64,000 nucleotides of DNA. It comes from Bacillota bacterium (GTDB taxonomy: Bacteria; Bacillota; Clostridia; Oscillospirales; Acutalibacteraceae). The notes under the pieces were generated by a model, which was not told the origin of the DNA, did not search any database, and saw only the letters and a list, made by a program, of their open reading frames with translations. Below, piece after piece: positions 1-10,253 of this stretch. The position numbers and the translations under genes were made by a program. Numbering within the stretch: position 1 is the first letter of the stretch; each line of letters opens with the position of its first letter. The stretch is from positions 186,001-250,000 of the forward strand of contig JAEYPT010000009.1 in the NCBI GenBank assembly GCA_023410445.1, written 5' to 3'.

Positions 1-1056
1 GAATTGGCAGAAGCCGCTAAAAAAATGGCCAAAGGTGATCTGAGCGCCGAAGTGAAGATTAACTCCAACGATGAAATCGGTCAGTTGAGTTCCGCTTTTT
101 CTGAAACAATCAGCACCATTCACGCTTATATCAATGATATCAGTACTCACCTTGCCCAACTGGAGAAAGGTGATTTAACCATAAAGACAAATCTTGAGTA
201 TAAGGGCGAATTTATCCATCTGAAAAATTCCATTTCGGGGATTGTTATTTCACTCAACGAGGTGATTTCTCAGATTCGCCAGTCTTCCGATCAGGTTTCC
301 ACAGGTTCGGATCAGGTATCCGTAGGCTCCCAGGCGTTGGCACAGGGAGCGACCGAGCAGGCAAGCTCTATTGAAGAACTTGCCGCTACTATTACGGAAA
401 TTTCAGGTCAGGTGAAAGACAATGCATCGCACGTTCGTCAGGCCAGCGATGATGTGCATCAGGTCAGTGAGGAAATCGAACAGTGCAACCAGAGCATGCA
501 GCAGATGGTTCAGGCAATGGGGAAAATCAGCAATTCCTCGAACCAGATTGAAAAAATTATAAAAACAATCGAGGATATTGCATTCCAGACCAATATTCTT
601 TCCCTCAACGCCGCGGTAGAGGCTGCGCGTGCAGGAGAAGCCGGAAAAGGCTTTGCCGTCGTTGCCGATGAAGTTCGGAACCTTGCAGGTAAAAGCGCTG
701 AAGCCGCAAAAGACACCACTCAGCTGATTCAAAATTCAATCGAACAGGTTGGCTACGGTGCCAAAATCGCGGATAATACGGCGGAATCGTTGCTTCGCGC
801 AGTTCAAGGGGTTCGGTCCGTAACCAATACGATTGCGGAGATTTCAGAAGCAACTGCCAAGCAGTCCGGCGCTATCCAGCAGGTCAACCTCGGTGTGGAA
901 CAGATTTCCAGCGTGGTTCAGACCAACTCTGCTACAGCGGAGGAAAGTGCCGCTGCCAGCGAAGAGCTTTCCGGACAGGCCCGCATGATGAAATCCCTTG
1001 TCCAGAAGTTTAAAGTCAGGGCCGAGTTCTCGAATTCCGTTCAGTCTGAGGCATAG
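1..1056 (+). CDS. Methyl-accepting chemotaxis protein, C-terminal part
   Basis: The frame is open from base 1, so this is the cytoplasmic end of a receptor whose sensor and membrane segments lie outside the window. About 350 residues remain. They hold HAMP-like pieces (around residues 5-20 and 48-80, each with a KGDL turn) and then a long coiled coil with the receptor tip around residues 191-225 (IAFQTNILSLNAAVEAARAG and the VADEVRNLA motif). Such tips bind CheA and CheW and relay a signal to the flagellar motor. Low-complexity Q/S/A heptads in the flanks are typical of methylation helices. No CheA-binding pentapeptide is seen at the C terminus. A strong terminator follows directly, so the gene ends its transcription unit. 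Confidence 0.95.
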   Translation, partial: ELAEAAKKMAKGDLSAEVKINSNDEIGQLSSAFSETISTIHAYINDISTHLAQLEKGDLTIKTNLEYKGEFIHLKNSISGIVISLNEVISQIRQSSDQVSTGSDQVSVGSQALAQGATEQASSIEELAATITEISGQVKDNASHVRQASDDVHQVSEEIEQCNQSMQQMVQAMGKISNSSNQIEKIIKTIEDIAFQTNILSLNAAVEAARAGEAGKGFAVVADEVRNLAGKSAEAAKDTTQLIQNSIEQVGYGAKIADNTAESLLRAVQGVRSVTNTIAEISEATAKQSGAIQQVNLGVEQISSVVQTNSATAEESAAASEELSGQARMMKSLVQKFKVRAEFSNSVQSEA

Positions 1057-1080
1057 ACAATCGAAGATTGTCCTGGTTTC

Positions 1081-1119
1081 GGCATCCGCCGGCTTTTGTG
1101 ATCGGCGGATGCCTTTTAT
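1081..1119 (+). terminator. Rho-independent terminator after the chemotaxis receptor
   Basis: An 11-bp perfect stem (GGCATCCGCCG, 1081-1091, with CGGCGGATGCC, 1103-1113) is followed by TTTTATTT. Confidence 0.9.
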
Positions 1120-1161
1120 TTACTGCTTTTCATCCTTCTATATTGTAATCCGACATTTATA

Positions 1162-1189
1162 TTGCTTTTACCTACCTGTAGTATATAAT
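1162..1189 (+). promoter_or_regulatory. SigA-type promoter for the CAT-like gene
   Basis: TTGCTT at 1162-1167 and TATAAT at 1184-1189 are separated by 16 bp. The pair lies 25 bp upstream of the acetyltransferase start and just after the preceding terminator. Confidence 0.6.
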
Positions 1190-1214
1190 GGAAAGGAAAT
1201 AAAACAGTCATAGA

Positions 1215-1937
1215 ATGAATAAAAGTAAAGGTCAATCTAGGAAGAATCAGTCTCAATCGCCAGCACAAAAGGGGAAAAAATTGGTAAACAAATTTCATTT
1301 TATTGATATGGAAAAATGGCCGAGGGCACAAACGTATTACTTTTTCACCAGGAGCGTCAAGCCTCAATCCTATACGGTCAATATTACGCTCGATGTCACA
1401 GTCCTCAGAAACATACTGAAAAGCAAAGAAATTAAATTTTTCCCAGCTTGTCTTTACTTTGTTTCAAGAGCCATAGAAAGGCAGCAAGAATTGCGTTTAG
1501 CGTTGGAAAATGACCGATTGGGGTATTGGGACTATTTGAACCCACAGTATCCTGTCTTTCATGCAGATGATAAAACAATGACATTTCTTTGGACCGAGTA
1601 CAATCAAGACTTCAAGGTGTTTTACGAGCAATATTTAAATGATAATATACAATACGGCAACGATCATAGTATAATATCTTCGAAAGGAGCACCGCCAAAA
1701 AATAGTTATATTATAGCTTGTGTACCTTGGTTTAGCTTCAACAGTTTTGCAATGCACATAAATCCAGAAGGGTATTATACACCCCTGATCGAAATAGGTA
1801 AATTTTCTGAGTCAAACGGTATAATAACTATGCCGATATCGATTACAATGAATCACGCTGCAGCAGATGGATATCAAATAAAAGTCTTTTTGGACGAGCT
1901 GCAAGATACAATCAATCATCCGGAGCAATGGTTATAA
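1215..1937 (+). CDS. CatA-like chloramphenicol acetyltransferase family protein
   Basis: A 240-residue protein that resembles type A chloramphenicol acetyltransferases, which transfer acetyl from acetyl-CoA to a hydroxyl and work as trimers. The FHFIDMEKW start of the fold, the FFPACLYFVSRAI helix and a C-terminal catalytic segment NHAAADGYQ are all present. The catalytic His is H214 and the structural Asp is D218. The usual HHAVCDG reads NHAAADG, so the first His and the Cys are replaced. The N terminus has about 25 extra basic residues before the fold, and the Shine-Dalgarno (GGAAAGGAAA) is rather far from the ATG, so an internal start is possible. True resistance activity is uncertain: many CAT-like proteins act on other acceptors. 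The gene stands alone between two terminable units. Confidence 0.75.
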   Translation: MNKSKGQSRKNQSQSPAQKGKKLVNKFHFIDMEKWPRAQTYYFFTRSVKPQSYTVNITLDVTVLRNILKSKEIKFFPACLYFVSRAIERQQELRLALENDRLGYWDYLNPQYPVFHADDKTMTFLWTEYNQDFKVFYEQYLNDNIQYGNDHSIISSKGAPPKNSYIIACVPWFSFNSFAMHINPEGYYTPLIEIGKFSESNGIITMPISITMNHAAADGYQIKVFLDELQDTINHPEQWL

Positions 1938-2076
1938 CAGAATTTTATTGCAAAAACCGAACTGGCTTGCACATAACGTTTATTATTCAGATAACGTATA
2001 AATTGCTGTAAAACGAGAAATTCAATTATTGTGTTACAATAAGCAGAAAATAAATGAAGATTTTTGGAGTGGAATC

Positions 2077-3150
2077 ATGGAGTTCTTAAAAGACCTTTTC
2101 AACAGGAGTTACGTTCGCAGAATTCTAATTTTTGCACTTATGGGAGTGGTTCTTTACTTGATGAAGGACCTTCTAAGCCTCTTTCTGTTGACGTTCCTTT
2201 TCATTTACATCGTAAACAGCGCTCAAAAATTTCTTTATCGGCATATCAAGCGGATATTTCCAATCAATCGAGCTATCATTATCGTTTCACTTTACATGAT
2301 TTTTCTGATTTTTCTCGTGACCGCACTCTACATTTATGTACCCGTTATAGCGAAGGAGACCATCTCCATTTTTAATAAAATATCGTTGCTGTATAAGAAT
2401 GCCTTGAGCAAACACTCGGGAAATTTCTTTGTGGACAGTATTGTTTATTTTATCAGAAAAGTTGATCTCTCACCCTATTATAACAGTGGAAGCAGATTGG
2501 CTTTATCGCTGCTCAAAGATGTTGGAATCTTCAGCATGTTTACATTTCTTGCTTCCATTTTAAGTATGTTTTTCATGCTTGAGAAAGGCAAAATCTTATT
2601 GTTTGTTCATGGGTTTAAGAAAAGCAAAATTTCCTGGCTTTATGAGGAAATATCCTATTTCGGCGTGAAATTTACGAATTCATTCGGGAAAGTTATTCAA
2701 ACACAGATTTTTATTTCCCTGATCAATACGCTTTTGTCTACATTCTCGCTTTGGCTGTTAGGCTTTCCGAACCTGTTCGGTCTGTCAACCATGATCTTTA
2801 TTTTAGGGCTTGTCCCCGTTGGCGGCGTTTTTATTTCTCTTATTCCACTTGCCACGATTGCCTTTAATATCGGCGGAATTCAAAAGGTCATTTACATCTT
2901 GGTTTTAATAGCCATTCTTCACTCTCTGGAATGCTACATCCTAAACCCAAAGCTGATGTCGGAAAAGACCAAGCTTCCCGTGTTCTTCACATTTCTTGTA
3001 TTGATCATTTCTGAACATTTTATGGGAGCGTGGGGGCTTATCATCGGCATACCGATCACGATGTTTATCCTGGATGTTCTCGATATTGTGCCGGATGAAA
3101 GCGGAAAAAACACATTGCCGAAAGCGCATGACGGACAAGATTTAACTTAA
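2077..3150 (+). CDS. AI-2E family transporter (PerM/YhhT type)
   Basis: An integral membrane protein of 357 residues with about eight hydrophobic segments. It opens with two N-terminal helices (GVVLYLMKDLLSLFLLTFLF), has an amphipathic middle region, and ends in the conserved C-terminal block with GLVPVGGVFISLIP and LNPKLMSEKTKLPVF typical of the AI-2E/UPF0118 family. Members include exporters of autoinducer 2 and Na+(Li+)/H+ antiporters, so the substrate cannot be set from sequence. The ATG at 2077 is chosen because GGAGTGG lies at the right distance; the frame is open further upstream to a TTG at 2029 without a ribosome site. Confidence 0.85.
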   Translation: MEFLKDLFNRSYVRRILIFALMGVVLYLMKDLLSLFLLTFLFIYIVNSAQKFLYRHIKRIFPINRAIIIVSLYMIFLIFLVTALYIYVPVIAKETISIFNKISLLYKNALSKHSGNFFVDSIVYFIRKVDLSPYYNSGSRLALSLLKDVGIFSMFTFLASILSMFFMLEKGKILLFVHGFKKSKISWLYEEISYFGVKFTNSFGKVIQTQIFISLINTLLSTFSLWLLGFPNLFGLSTMIFILGLVPVGGVFISLIPLATIAFNIGGIQKVIYILVLIAILHSLECYILNPKLMSEKTKLPVFFTFLVLIISEHFMGAWGLIIGIPITMFILDVLDIVPDESGKNTLPKAHDGQDLT

Positions 3151-3348
3151 TCATTCTGACTTGTATCTATTGCATGGGAGGATGATCTCGGATCAGTTTA
3201 AATTCTGTATGATGGTTACGATATTCGTTCCACACACATCAAAGTATATCGGTTTGCTTCCAACCCCGGCAGAATTCATTTTAGCATTATCGCAAGACAT
3301 ACAACAAAAACTCTATTATTCTACTTAGTAACTGTAAGGGGATTATTT

Positions 3349-6300
3349 ATGAGCTTTAAGGCCTGTAATCGTTTCTTTGCTCGTCTGCTTTGCATGACTC
3401 TGCTTCTGTTTACCGTGGTCGGGATAGACGGCCCAACCGTACTTGCGGCCAGTAATAGCTGGAGCAATCAGGCGGATGGAAGCTGGTACAACCCAAACGA
3501 CAGGACTTTCACGATCAACACTGCCGCGCAGCTTGCCGGATTTTCTAACCTGGTAAACAGTGGAAACGATTTTTCGGGTAAAACCATTACACTGGGCTCA
3601 GATATTGATCTTGGAGCCGGTGACTGGGTGCCAATTGGATATTATGATAATTCCGGCTTGGGTTCCCACCTTTTTAGCGGAACGTTTGACGGAGCGGGGC
3701 ATAAGATTACGAATTTAAAAATTGGTGATGCAGACAGCATTCCTTCCGACCCGCATGAAGTTGGCCTTTTCGGTCAAATCAGCACAAACTCGGTACTGAA
3801 AAGTGTCACCGTTGATGTTACTATCGTTCAAAGTACGGATCTTACCGCAGCCGGCGGTCTTGTCGCGAAAAATTATGGTACAATCCAAAACTGCTGCACA
3901 ACGGGCTCCATAGCGGTCGGTTTGGGCCATGCAGGCGGCTTGGTAAGTTCAAATTACGGCACAATTTCAGACAGCTGTACAGATTGTGACGTGACGTCGT
4001 CCGGCGATCATTTTTCGCAAACGTTTGGCGGGCCAGTTATTGGCGGTCTGGCGGCGGATAATTATGGAGCCATCACAAACTGTTATGAGACGGGCGCGGT
4101 AACCAGTGGCAGTCATTCGGAGATCGGCGGCCTTGTGGGATTGAATGGAATGCAGGTCTCAGACAACGCAGACATTACAAGCTGCTATGCAACGGGAAAA
4201 GTAATCAGCGGCGATAATTCGGATGCCGGCGGCCTGGTCGGATATAACCATCACACGATTTCGTACAGCTATGCAACCGGTGCGGTCTCAGGTGGCTCTG
4301 ATACGGATGTCGGCGGAGAGGTGGGAACAAATCTTTCGAATGTTCTCGAGGGCTATTCTACAGGGGCTGTGACTGGCTCTTCTTTCATGGTCGGCGGATT
4401 TGCGGGATATAACTTTGGTAACCTGAACCGCTGCTATTTCAATACACAGAGTTCGGGCAAGTCAGTCGGTGTTGGCCTTGATTATACACAGCAGTCGGTT
4501 GCAGGGATCAGCACCGCTGAAATGATTGGCCTGGATGCGATTCATTCTATGCCGGGTCTGACTTTTTCGGATCACTGGGTTGCTGCCGCCAATAGCGATA
4601 CCAATTGCTTTTTACCACAAATTTCGGCTTTCGCAAATAGCACGAATCCAAAAACGAAAGCAGATTCAATTCTGAGTGTAAAGCTGAATGTATTGGCTGT
4701 GAAGTTTAACAGCAACGGCGGCAGTACCGTTTCCACAATCGTTTTAAGCCCAAATACGAAACTTACAAAGCCCGACGATCCTACTCGCCTCGGATATTCC
4801 TTTGCCGGGTGGTATGCAGATGCGGGCCTTAATCAACTGTTTGACTTCGATGCAGCGATAACTTCCAATATCACGATCTATGCAAAATGGAGCCCTGAAA
4901 ACATTACAGTTCATTTTAACAGCAACGGAGGCAGTGTGGTTCCGGATCTCCAAACAACCAGTGACTGTGACCCGTCAACGATCACTTTGCCTTACCCGGT
5001 TCGCACGAGCTTCACGTTCGATGGGTGGTACATAGATGCCGGATTTACACAGAAGTTTGATTCCAGCGTTCATTTCACGGGGAACATGAGCCTCTATGCG
5101 AAATGGATTATACGCGGTAAAAATCAGCCAAACACGATCACCGGTTTTCTGCTGGATTATACCACGAAAACAGTTCCCTATGGCACATCCCTTGCCTCTT
5201 TGAATCTGCCCGGAAAAATTGAGGCTCTGGGGAACAGTATTTCAAACCTTTGGGTTACGGTTACAAACTGGGCGTGCAGCACATTTCAGCCAAATGTACC
5301 GGGTACGTACACCTTCAAGGCTGTACTGGACAGCGGCTACAAGGACAGCGGTTATGTTTTGGACAACTCGGTGAGTGAACCGGAAATCAAAATTACGGTA
5401 AGCGCAAGCAATTCGGGTTCCAATAATGGAGGTTCCGGCAAGCATTCCAACAGCACTCCCTCCTCTTCTTCGGAAAATTCCGGCGGGACGGAAACAAAAG
5501 TGGACACAGTGGGCAACACTGCCACAGTGACCACAAAGCCGGACCGTATGAACACAGATGGAAATAGAGCCGATATTGAAGCAACAGTTCCGAGTGTGAC
5601 TGTTGACAACACCCAAACATCCACGAATGGAAGCACAGTAGACCCCACGAAAAAAGCGGCCGTTATCATTGATGTACCAACAGAGGCAATCGTTCAGCAG
5701 CTGGCTGCTAAAAAGAATGTGACCCTGACCGTCACCGTGCCGTCTGCAGTGGCGAAAGACGCTTTGGGCGGCACTGCGGTTACCATCCGGGCAAACAAAG
5801 AAATCCTTGAGGCGGCAAAAGCAAGTCTGACGGATGTCACCATTAAAATCCGGGATGCCGATACGCAGCAGCCCGCTTACAGTTGGATGTTCCGAGGCGA
5901 AGATCTTGCAAAGTCCACCGCGCCTATGACGGACGTTAATATTTCAATGAGCGTTCACTTAACCACCGAAGTCCCGATCGTCGAAGGGATTCCCCAGCCC
6001 GACAAGGGCCTTGTGCTTTCCTTTGACCACAGCGGACTGCTGCCGTCGGCTGCAAACGTGAAATTCTCCGTTTGGGAAAAAGGCTTTCAACCGGGTCAAA
6101 CACTTTACTTCTATTACTTCAACCCGACAACAAAACAAATTGAGCCGCTGGAAAACGGCACCTATACGGTGGACGCGGACGGGAATGTAACCGTACAGAT
6201 TTACCATTGCTCTGATTATGTACTGCTGCCAAAGGCTGTACGCACGATAGTACTGGATACGAGGACCTATACCATGAGGCCGAAACAGAGCTATGAAATC

Positions 6301-6549
6301 GGAGTAAAGCTTACCGGTATTACCAATCCTATCGTCAAGGCACACTCTTCGACTAACGGAACCGCCGATGTAACCGTACTGAAGAACGGAAATGTCAAAG
6401 CAACCGCGCAAAAGCCCGGACTCACCTACATTATGATTGATGTTTACGACCATAAGCTAAAGCTTCTTACTCACGCATCGGTCAGGCTGAACGTGCGAAA
6501 CGGGGGAAAGCAGAGCGGAAACTCCGCAAGGCAATACGGATTATTCTAA
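3349..6549 (+). CDS. Secreted GLUG and InlB-repeat surface protein
   Basis: A 1066-residue exported protein. A signal peptide (residues 1-34, basic start, hydrophobic core, VLAA cleavage region) is followed by many GLUG-type repeats (roughly 130-400, recurrent GGLVGxN and SCYATG phrases). Two InlB B-repeats/Listeria-Bacteroides repeats follow (about 452-515 and 521-586, each with VxFNSNGG and GWYxDAG). Then come an Ig-like segment, a Ser/Gly/Asn-rich linker near 690-715, and C-terminal Ig-like beta domains. No LPxTG motif, SLH domain or catalytic motif is visible, so it may be released or held non-covalently. GLUG/InlB proteins usually act in adhesion. The 198-bp gap before it holds no recognisable gene. 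Confidence 0.85.
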   Translation: MSFKACNRFFARLLCMTLLLFTVVGIDGPTVLAASNSWSNQADGSWYNPNDRTFTINTAAQLAGFSNLVNSGNDFSGKTITLGSDIDLGAGDWVPIGYYDNSGLGSHLFSGTFDGAGHKITNLKIGDADSIPSDPHEVGLFGQISTNSVLKSVTVDVTIVQSTDLTAAGGLVAKNYGTIQNCCTTGSIAVGLGHAGGLVSSNYGTISDSCTDCDVTSSGDHFSQTFGGPVIGGLAADNYGAITNCYETGAVTSGSHSEIGGLVGLNGMQVSDNADITSCYATGKVISGDNSDAGGLVGYNHHTISYSYATGAVSGGSDTDVGGEVGTNLSNVLEGYSTGAVTGSSFMVGGFAGYNFGNLNRCYFNTQSSGKSVGVGLDYTQQSVAGISTAEMIGLDAIHSMPGLTFSDHWVAAANSDTNCFLPQISAFANSTNPKTKADSILSVKLNVLAVKFNSNGGSTVSTIVLSPNTKLTKPDDPTRLGYSFAGWYADAGLNQLFDFDAAITSNITIYAKWSPENITVHFNSNGGSVVPDLQTTSDCDPSTITLPYPVRTSFTFDGWYIDAGFTQKFDSSVHFTGNMSLYAKWIIRGKNQPNTITGFLLDYTTKTVPYGTSLASLNLPGKIEALGNSISNLWVTVTNWACSTFQPNVPGTYTFKAVLDSGYKDSGYVLDNSVSEPEIKITVSASNSGSNNGGSGKHSNSTPSSSSENSGGTETKVDTVGNTATVTTKPDRMNTDGNRADIEATVPSVTVDNTQTSTNGSTVDPTKKAAVIIDVPTEAIVQQLAAKKNVTLTVTVPSAVAKDALGGTAVTIRANKEILEAAKASLTDVTIKIRDADTQQPAYSWMFRGEDLAKSTAPMTDVNISMSVHLTTEVPIVEGIPQPDKGLVLSFDHSGLLPSAANVKFSVWEKGFQPGQTLYFYYFNPTTKQIEPLENGTYTVDADGNVTVQIYHCSDYVLLPKAVRTIVLDTRTYTMRPKQSYEIGVKLTGITNPIVKAHSSTNGTADVTVLKNGNVKATAQKPGLTYIMIDVYDHKLKLLTHASVRLNVRNGGKQSGNSARQYGLF

Positions 6550-6570
6550 GAAGTCCATACAAAGTACACA

Positions 6571-6604
6571 AAAGGACGGTGTCCCCAGGGACACCGTCCT
6601 TTTG
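6571..6604 (+). terminator. Rho-independent terminator after the GLUG protein
   Basis: Near-perfect palindrome (AAAGGACGGTGTCC, tiny loop, then GGACACCGTCCTTTT). Confidence 0.9.
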
Positions 6605-6900
6605 CACCTCACTCCAGATGTGCGGCTTGCTGTTTTAAAAAGGCACTTTCTTTATCATGAATGAAATGAACAAAGCACGGAAACAGTTTAAAGCATCAAG
6701 AGAAAAATACGGTTTTATAAGGGATAACATTTGGATATAATTCACAAATTTCTTGATCAACTATTGAAGTTTATTCTCAATATAATTAAGACTATAAAAG
6801 GAGAATTGATTAATCTGAATATAAAGTGCTCAAGCACGCTTTTGAATCAGAATCAAATAAAGGAAGCTTTGTTTGAAATATATTACGGAGGAGCAAATCA
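6605..6900. other. Intergenic region before the GH43 gene
   Basis: AT-rich and without a supported gene. A 27-codon frame from an ATG at 6657 lacks a ribosome site. The last bases give a very strong Shine-Dalgarno (GGAGGAG) for the GTG at 6901. TATAAT-like boxes occur near 6780, but no convincing -35 partner was found. Confidence 0.5.
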
Positions 6901-9900
6901 GTGAATACAGTTGTAAGAAAAAAAGCTATTAGTTTCCTTTTGGCCATTTCGTTGGTCACAGGTACTTTCAGCGGAATGTTCAGCGTTTCGGCTTCCGCTG
7001 ACGCACTATCACCTTCTGACGAAATCAGAGATTCAGACAGCGGAGCTCAGCGCAATCCGATCATTCAAAACATTTATACCGCAGACCCCGCCCCATACTC
7101 GTACAACGGTACGATGTACCTTTATGCCGACCATGATGATGACGACGGCACGGCAAGCGGAAACTATCGCATGAACGATTGGAAATGCTATTCTTCCACC
7201 GACATGGTCAACTGGACCGACCATGGTACCGTGCTTTCTTTAAAAGATTTCACTTGGGCTTCGGAAGATGCGTGGGCCGGTCAGGTTTGGGAAAGGAACG
7301 GAAAGTTTTATTACTATGTACCGATGAAGCAAAGGAAAAACGGTAGCTACGCAATCGGTGTCGGCGTATCGGACAAAGCGACGGGACCCTTTAAAGATGC
7401 ACTGAATGGGCAGCCTTTGGTTACTACCAATTCAGGCCACGATATCGATCCGACAATATTTGTCGATGATGATGGTCAGGCCTATTTGTATTGGGGTAAC
7501 GGGAGCCTTTATTATGCAAAGCTAAAATCCGACATGACTTCCATTGACACAAGTGTCAAGACTAATTGCGGTGTTGAAGGTGTCGTCAAAGTAGATACCT
7601 CTTTTTGCAATACAAAAAGCAACTGCATGTACATAGAAGGCCCGTGGTTTTATAAACGCGGGAGCTTGTACTACATGGTATGGTCCGGCGGTTACCCGGA
7701 AAATATCTGTTACGCCACAAGTACTGGTCCCACTGGTCCATGGACTTGCCAGGGCTATATCATGAAAGCGCAGGGCGGCAGCTTTACGAACCATTCCGGA
7801 TTGGCTGATTTGAACGGAAAGTCCTATTTCTTCTATCATAATCAGGCTTTGCCGGGAGGCAGCTCTTACGACCGTTCCATCTGTGTGGAACAATTTGCGT
7901 ACAACCCGGACGGAACCATTCCAAACTTGAATATGACAAAAACGGGCGTGGACCCTGTAGCGAGTCTGAACCCGTATGTCCAGAACGAAGCGGAAACCTA
8001 CGCTTGGGAATCCAGTCTTGACCCCGAGGTCGCAAAAAAACCCGGCTACGGGATTGAGACGGCACAGGTTGCCGGATGCAGCAATGGGATGGAAGTAACC
8101 GGTATTAATAACGGGGATTATATCCGTGTCGATCACGTGGATTTCAAGGATTCGGGCGCCGCAACTTTTTCAGCGAGAGTTGCTTGCGGCGATACCACTC
8201 CGGGTCTTTCTACCGGAGGGACCATTGAACTTCACGTCGGCGGCGTCGATGGTGCGACGGTTGGGACGCTTCCGGTTAATTACACCGGGGGTTGGGACAA
8301 ATTTGAAACCAAAACAATTAACATTACCAATCCCAACCTCAAAGGCATACACAATCTGTATCTTGAATTCAAAGGCAATACAACGGGCAATTTGTTTAAT
8401 ATGGATAATTGGCAGTTTTCCGCGAAGAGCACAAAGACACTTGTTGCTCTTAACTCCTCGATCGATCACTATAAAATTGATCCTGCGGGAAGCTTGAAAA
8501 CAGCTCAACTGTCAGTAGCCGCAATTTATTCAGACGGATCAAAAGAGGACGTTACGGCCGCTGCTGCGAAGACACCGGCAGACGGAAGTATTGTCAGCGT
8601 CAGTGGCGACGGAACCGTAACGGCAAAAAAATACGGCTCTACGGCCATAAATGTTTCCTATGGAGGAAAAAATGATATTGCCGATGTTTTTGTAAAAGAC
8701 ATGGCAACGGAGAAAACCGCGGATCACCTGACGCTGAGCAGCAATGCGGTATCGATGATGGTCGGCGCAACTTCAAATATTGCTGTTACCGCCATCTACA
8801 AAGACAGTCATTCCGAGGACGTAACAAGCACAGCGAGTTATACGGTGGAAGATCCGTCGATTGCAGACGTATCAAGCGGTAAAATCACATCAAAAGCAAA
8901 AGGCACTACCAATGTTACCGTGGCTTACGAAGATGGTACAGGAAATACGGTATCTGCTACATTTACTTTAACTACGTTATATCGGGATCCGTTCGCGGTG
9001 AATAACGCGGCCCAATATGATAATCAATCTGGCACACAAAATGAAATCTGCGGAGATCCGGATACTACCGGAGGCGGATTCGATGTAGCCTATGTTGACG
9101 ATGGAGACTGGCTGGAATTTTGCGGGGTCAATTTTGGCACCGGAGCGACAGGTTTCCACGCAAGAATTGCTTCGCCAAGGGCGGCAAAAATCGAGCTTAG
9201 AATTGACAGCCGTACAGGGCCAGTTATTGGAACACTTGATGTTCCATCCACCGGAGGTTGGTCAACCTGGGCTTCTGCATCCTGCAGCGTCAGCAACGCT
9301 TCCGGGATTCATAATCTGTACATGAACTTTGTTGGAGGCGGAAACAATCTACATTGGTGGCAATTCGATCCGGCACCGGTGTCAATCAGCGTAACGCCTC
9401 CGACCAAGACCAGTTATACGATCGGTGATAAGCTGGATACAACCGGATTGGCTGTAACAGCAAAATACAGTGACGGAAGCAGCAAGCCCGTATCCACCGG
9501 TTATACCCTGAGCGGATTCGACTCCTCAACGGCAGGAACCAAAACCGTTACGGTGACCTATGGAGGAAGAACCGCAACCTTTGTTGTTACTGTGAAAAAT
9601 GCGGCATCCGACACAACCGGAGGCAGTTCCGATCACCATCACAGCGGCGGCAGCACTCCTGCAACGCCGGCAGCCAATCCTACCAAGGCAACCATCAGTG
9701 GTTCCACGATTACCACTACCAGTGGAGCAACCTTTGTTACCGATACGACAACCGATGTCCGCGTGGCAGGCAATTATACCGCGAAACTTACCAGCAGCAA
9801 CGGTCAGCCCCCGAAAGTTGTAATCGGTACGCCGGGCGTGTTCGATGTTCAGATTTCGACGATGAACGGCAAAGATTACTTTGTAAAACTGATTCCGATC

Positions 9901-10230
9901 AGCCAGACCGCAGGCGTACAGGCCGGTGTCTACATCGATGGCGTAAAGGTCTTTGTTGCTACCGTTGGGACTCCTGCCGCTCCGTCCGTTAAGAGTGACA
10001 CGACCCGTCCGGTCTCGGTCAAATCGGGAGCCTCCTATGTTATCAAGCTGACAGCAGGCTCACGTCCGACCTTGGTGGCCGGCAGCGCAGGCGCATTCAA
10101 AGTTGAATTTGTAAAAGTCTCCGGCAACGAATATTTCTTCCGCATTGTTCCGACCGGTAAGAAGGGTACCTCCACGGGATTGTATGTCAATTCCGGAAAA
10201 GCGCCGATCTCCGTCGCAACAGTAGCGTAA
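6901..10230 (+). CDS. Secreted modular glycoside hydrolase family 43 enzyme with two CBM6 domains
   Basis: An 1109-residue exported enzyme. The order is signal peptide (1-33, cut near SASA), GH43 five-bladed propeller (about 52-350), CBM6 (about 361-508), two Big_2-like Ig domains (511-600, 605-692), a second CBM6 (695-823), a Big_3 Ig domain (827-898), a Gly/Ser/His linker, and two copies of an 80-residue C-terminal module (946-1025, 1030-1109). The GH43 triad is visible: base D62 (TADPAPY), pKa modulator D183 (HDIDPT) and acid E246 (YIEGPWF). The family removes arabinose or xylose from xylan and arabinan; CBM6 binds xylan-type chains. The start is GTG 6901, preceded by GGAGGAG. No cellulosome dockerin is seen. 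The C-terminal module recurs in the protein at 17204. Confidence 0.93.
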   Translation: MNTVVRKKAISFLLAISLVTGTFSGMFSVSASADALSPSDEIRDSDSGAQRNPIIQNIYTADPAPYSYNGTMYLYADHDDDDGTASGNYRMNDWKCYSSTDMVNWTDHGTVLSLKDFTWASEDAWAGQVWERNGKFYYYVPMKQRKNGSYAIGVGVSDKATGPFKDALNGQPLVTTNSGHDIDPTIFVDDDGQAYLYWGNGSLYYAKLKSDMTSIDTSVKTNCGVEGVVKVDTSFCNTKSNCMYIEGPWFYKRGSLYYMVWSGGYPENICYATSTGPTGPWTCQGYIMKAQGGSFTNHSGLADLNGKSYFFYHNQALPGGSSYDRSICVEQFAYNPDGTIPNLNMTKTGVDPVASLNPYVQNEAETYAWESSLDPEVAKKPGYGIETAQVAGCSNGMEVTGINNGDYIRVDHVDFKDSGAATFSARVACGDTTPGLSTGGTIELHVGGVDGATVGTLPVNYTGGWDKFETKTINITNPNLKGIHNLYLEFKGNTTGNLFNMDNWQFSAKSTKTLVALNSSIDHYKIDPAGSLKTAQLSVAAIYSDGSKEDVTAAAAKTPADGSIVSVSGDGTVTAKKYGSTAINVSYGGKNDIADVFVKDMATEKTADHLTLSSNAVSMMVGATSNIAVTAIYKDSHSEDVTSTASYTVEDPSIADVSSGKITSKAKGTTNVTVAYEDGTGNTVSATFTLTTLYRDPFAVNNAAQYDNQSGTQNEICGDPDTTGGGFDVAYVDDGDWLEFCGVNFGTGATGFHARIASPRAAKIELRIDSRTGPVIGTLDVPSTGGWSTWASASCSVSNASGIHNLYMNFVGGGNNLHWWQFDPAPVSISVTPPTKTSYTIGDKLDTTGLAVTAKYSDGSSKPVSTGYTLSGFDSSTAGTKTVTVTYGGRTATFVVTVKNAASDTTGGSSDHHHSGGSTPATPAANPTKATISGSTITTTSGATFVTDTTTDVRVAGNYTAKLTSSNGQPPKVVIGTPGVFDVQISTMNGKDYFVKLIPISQTAGVQAGVYIDGVKVFVATVGTPAAPSVKSDTTRPVSVKSGASYVIKLTAGSRPTLVAGSAGAFKVEFVKVSGNEYFFRIVPTGKKGTSTGLYVNSGKAPISVATVA

Positions 10231-10253
10231 GAGCACAAACCATCCTTTTTGTC

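Noticed and set aside
3209..3328. 39-codon frame between the AI-2E transporter and the GLUG protein
   Set aside because: No ribosome site and no similarity to a known family; left as spacer.
6571..6604. Mobile-element end or REP-like repeat at the strong palindrome
   Set aside because: It has the stem and U-run of a normal terminator right after a stop codon.
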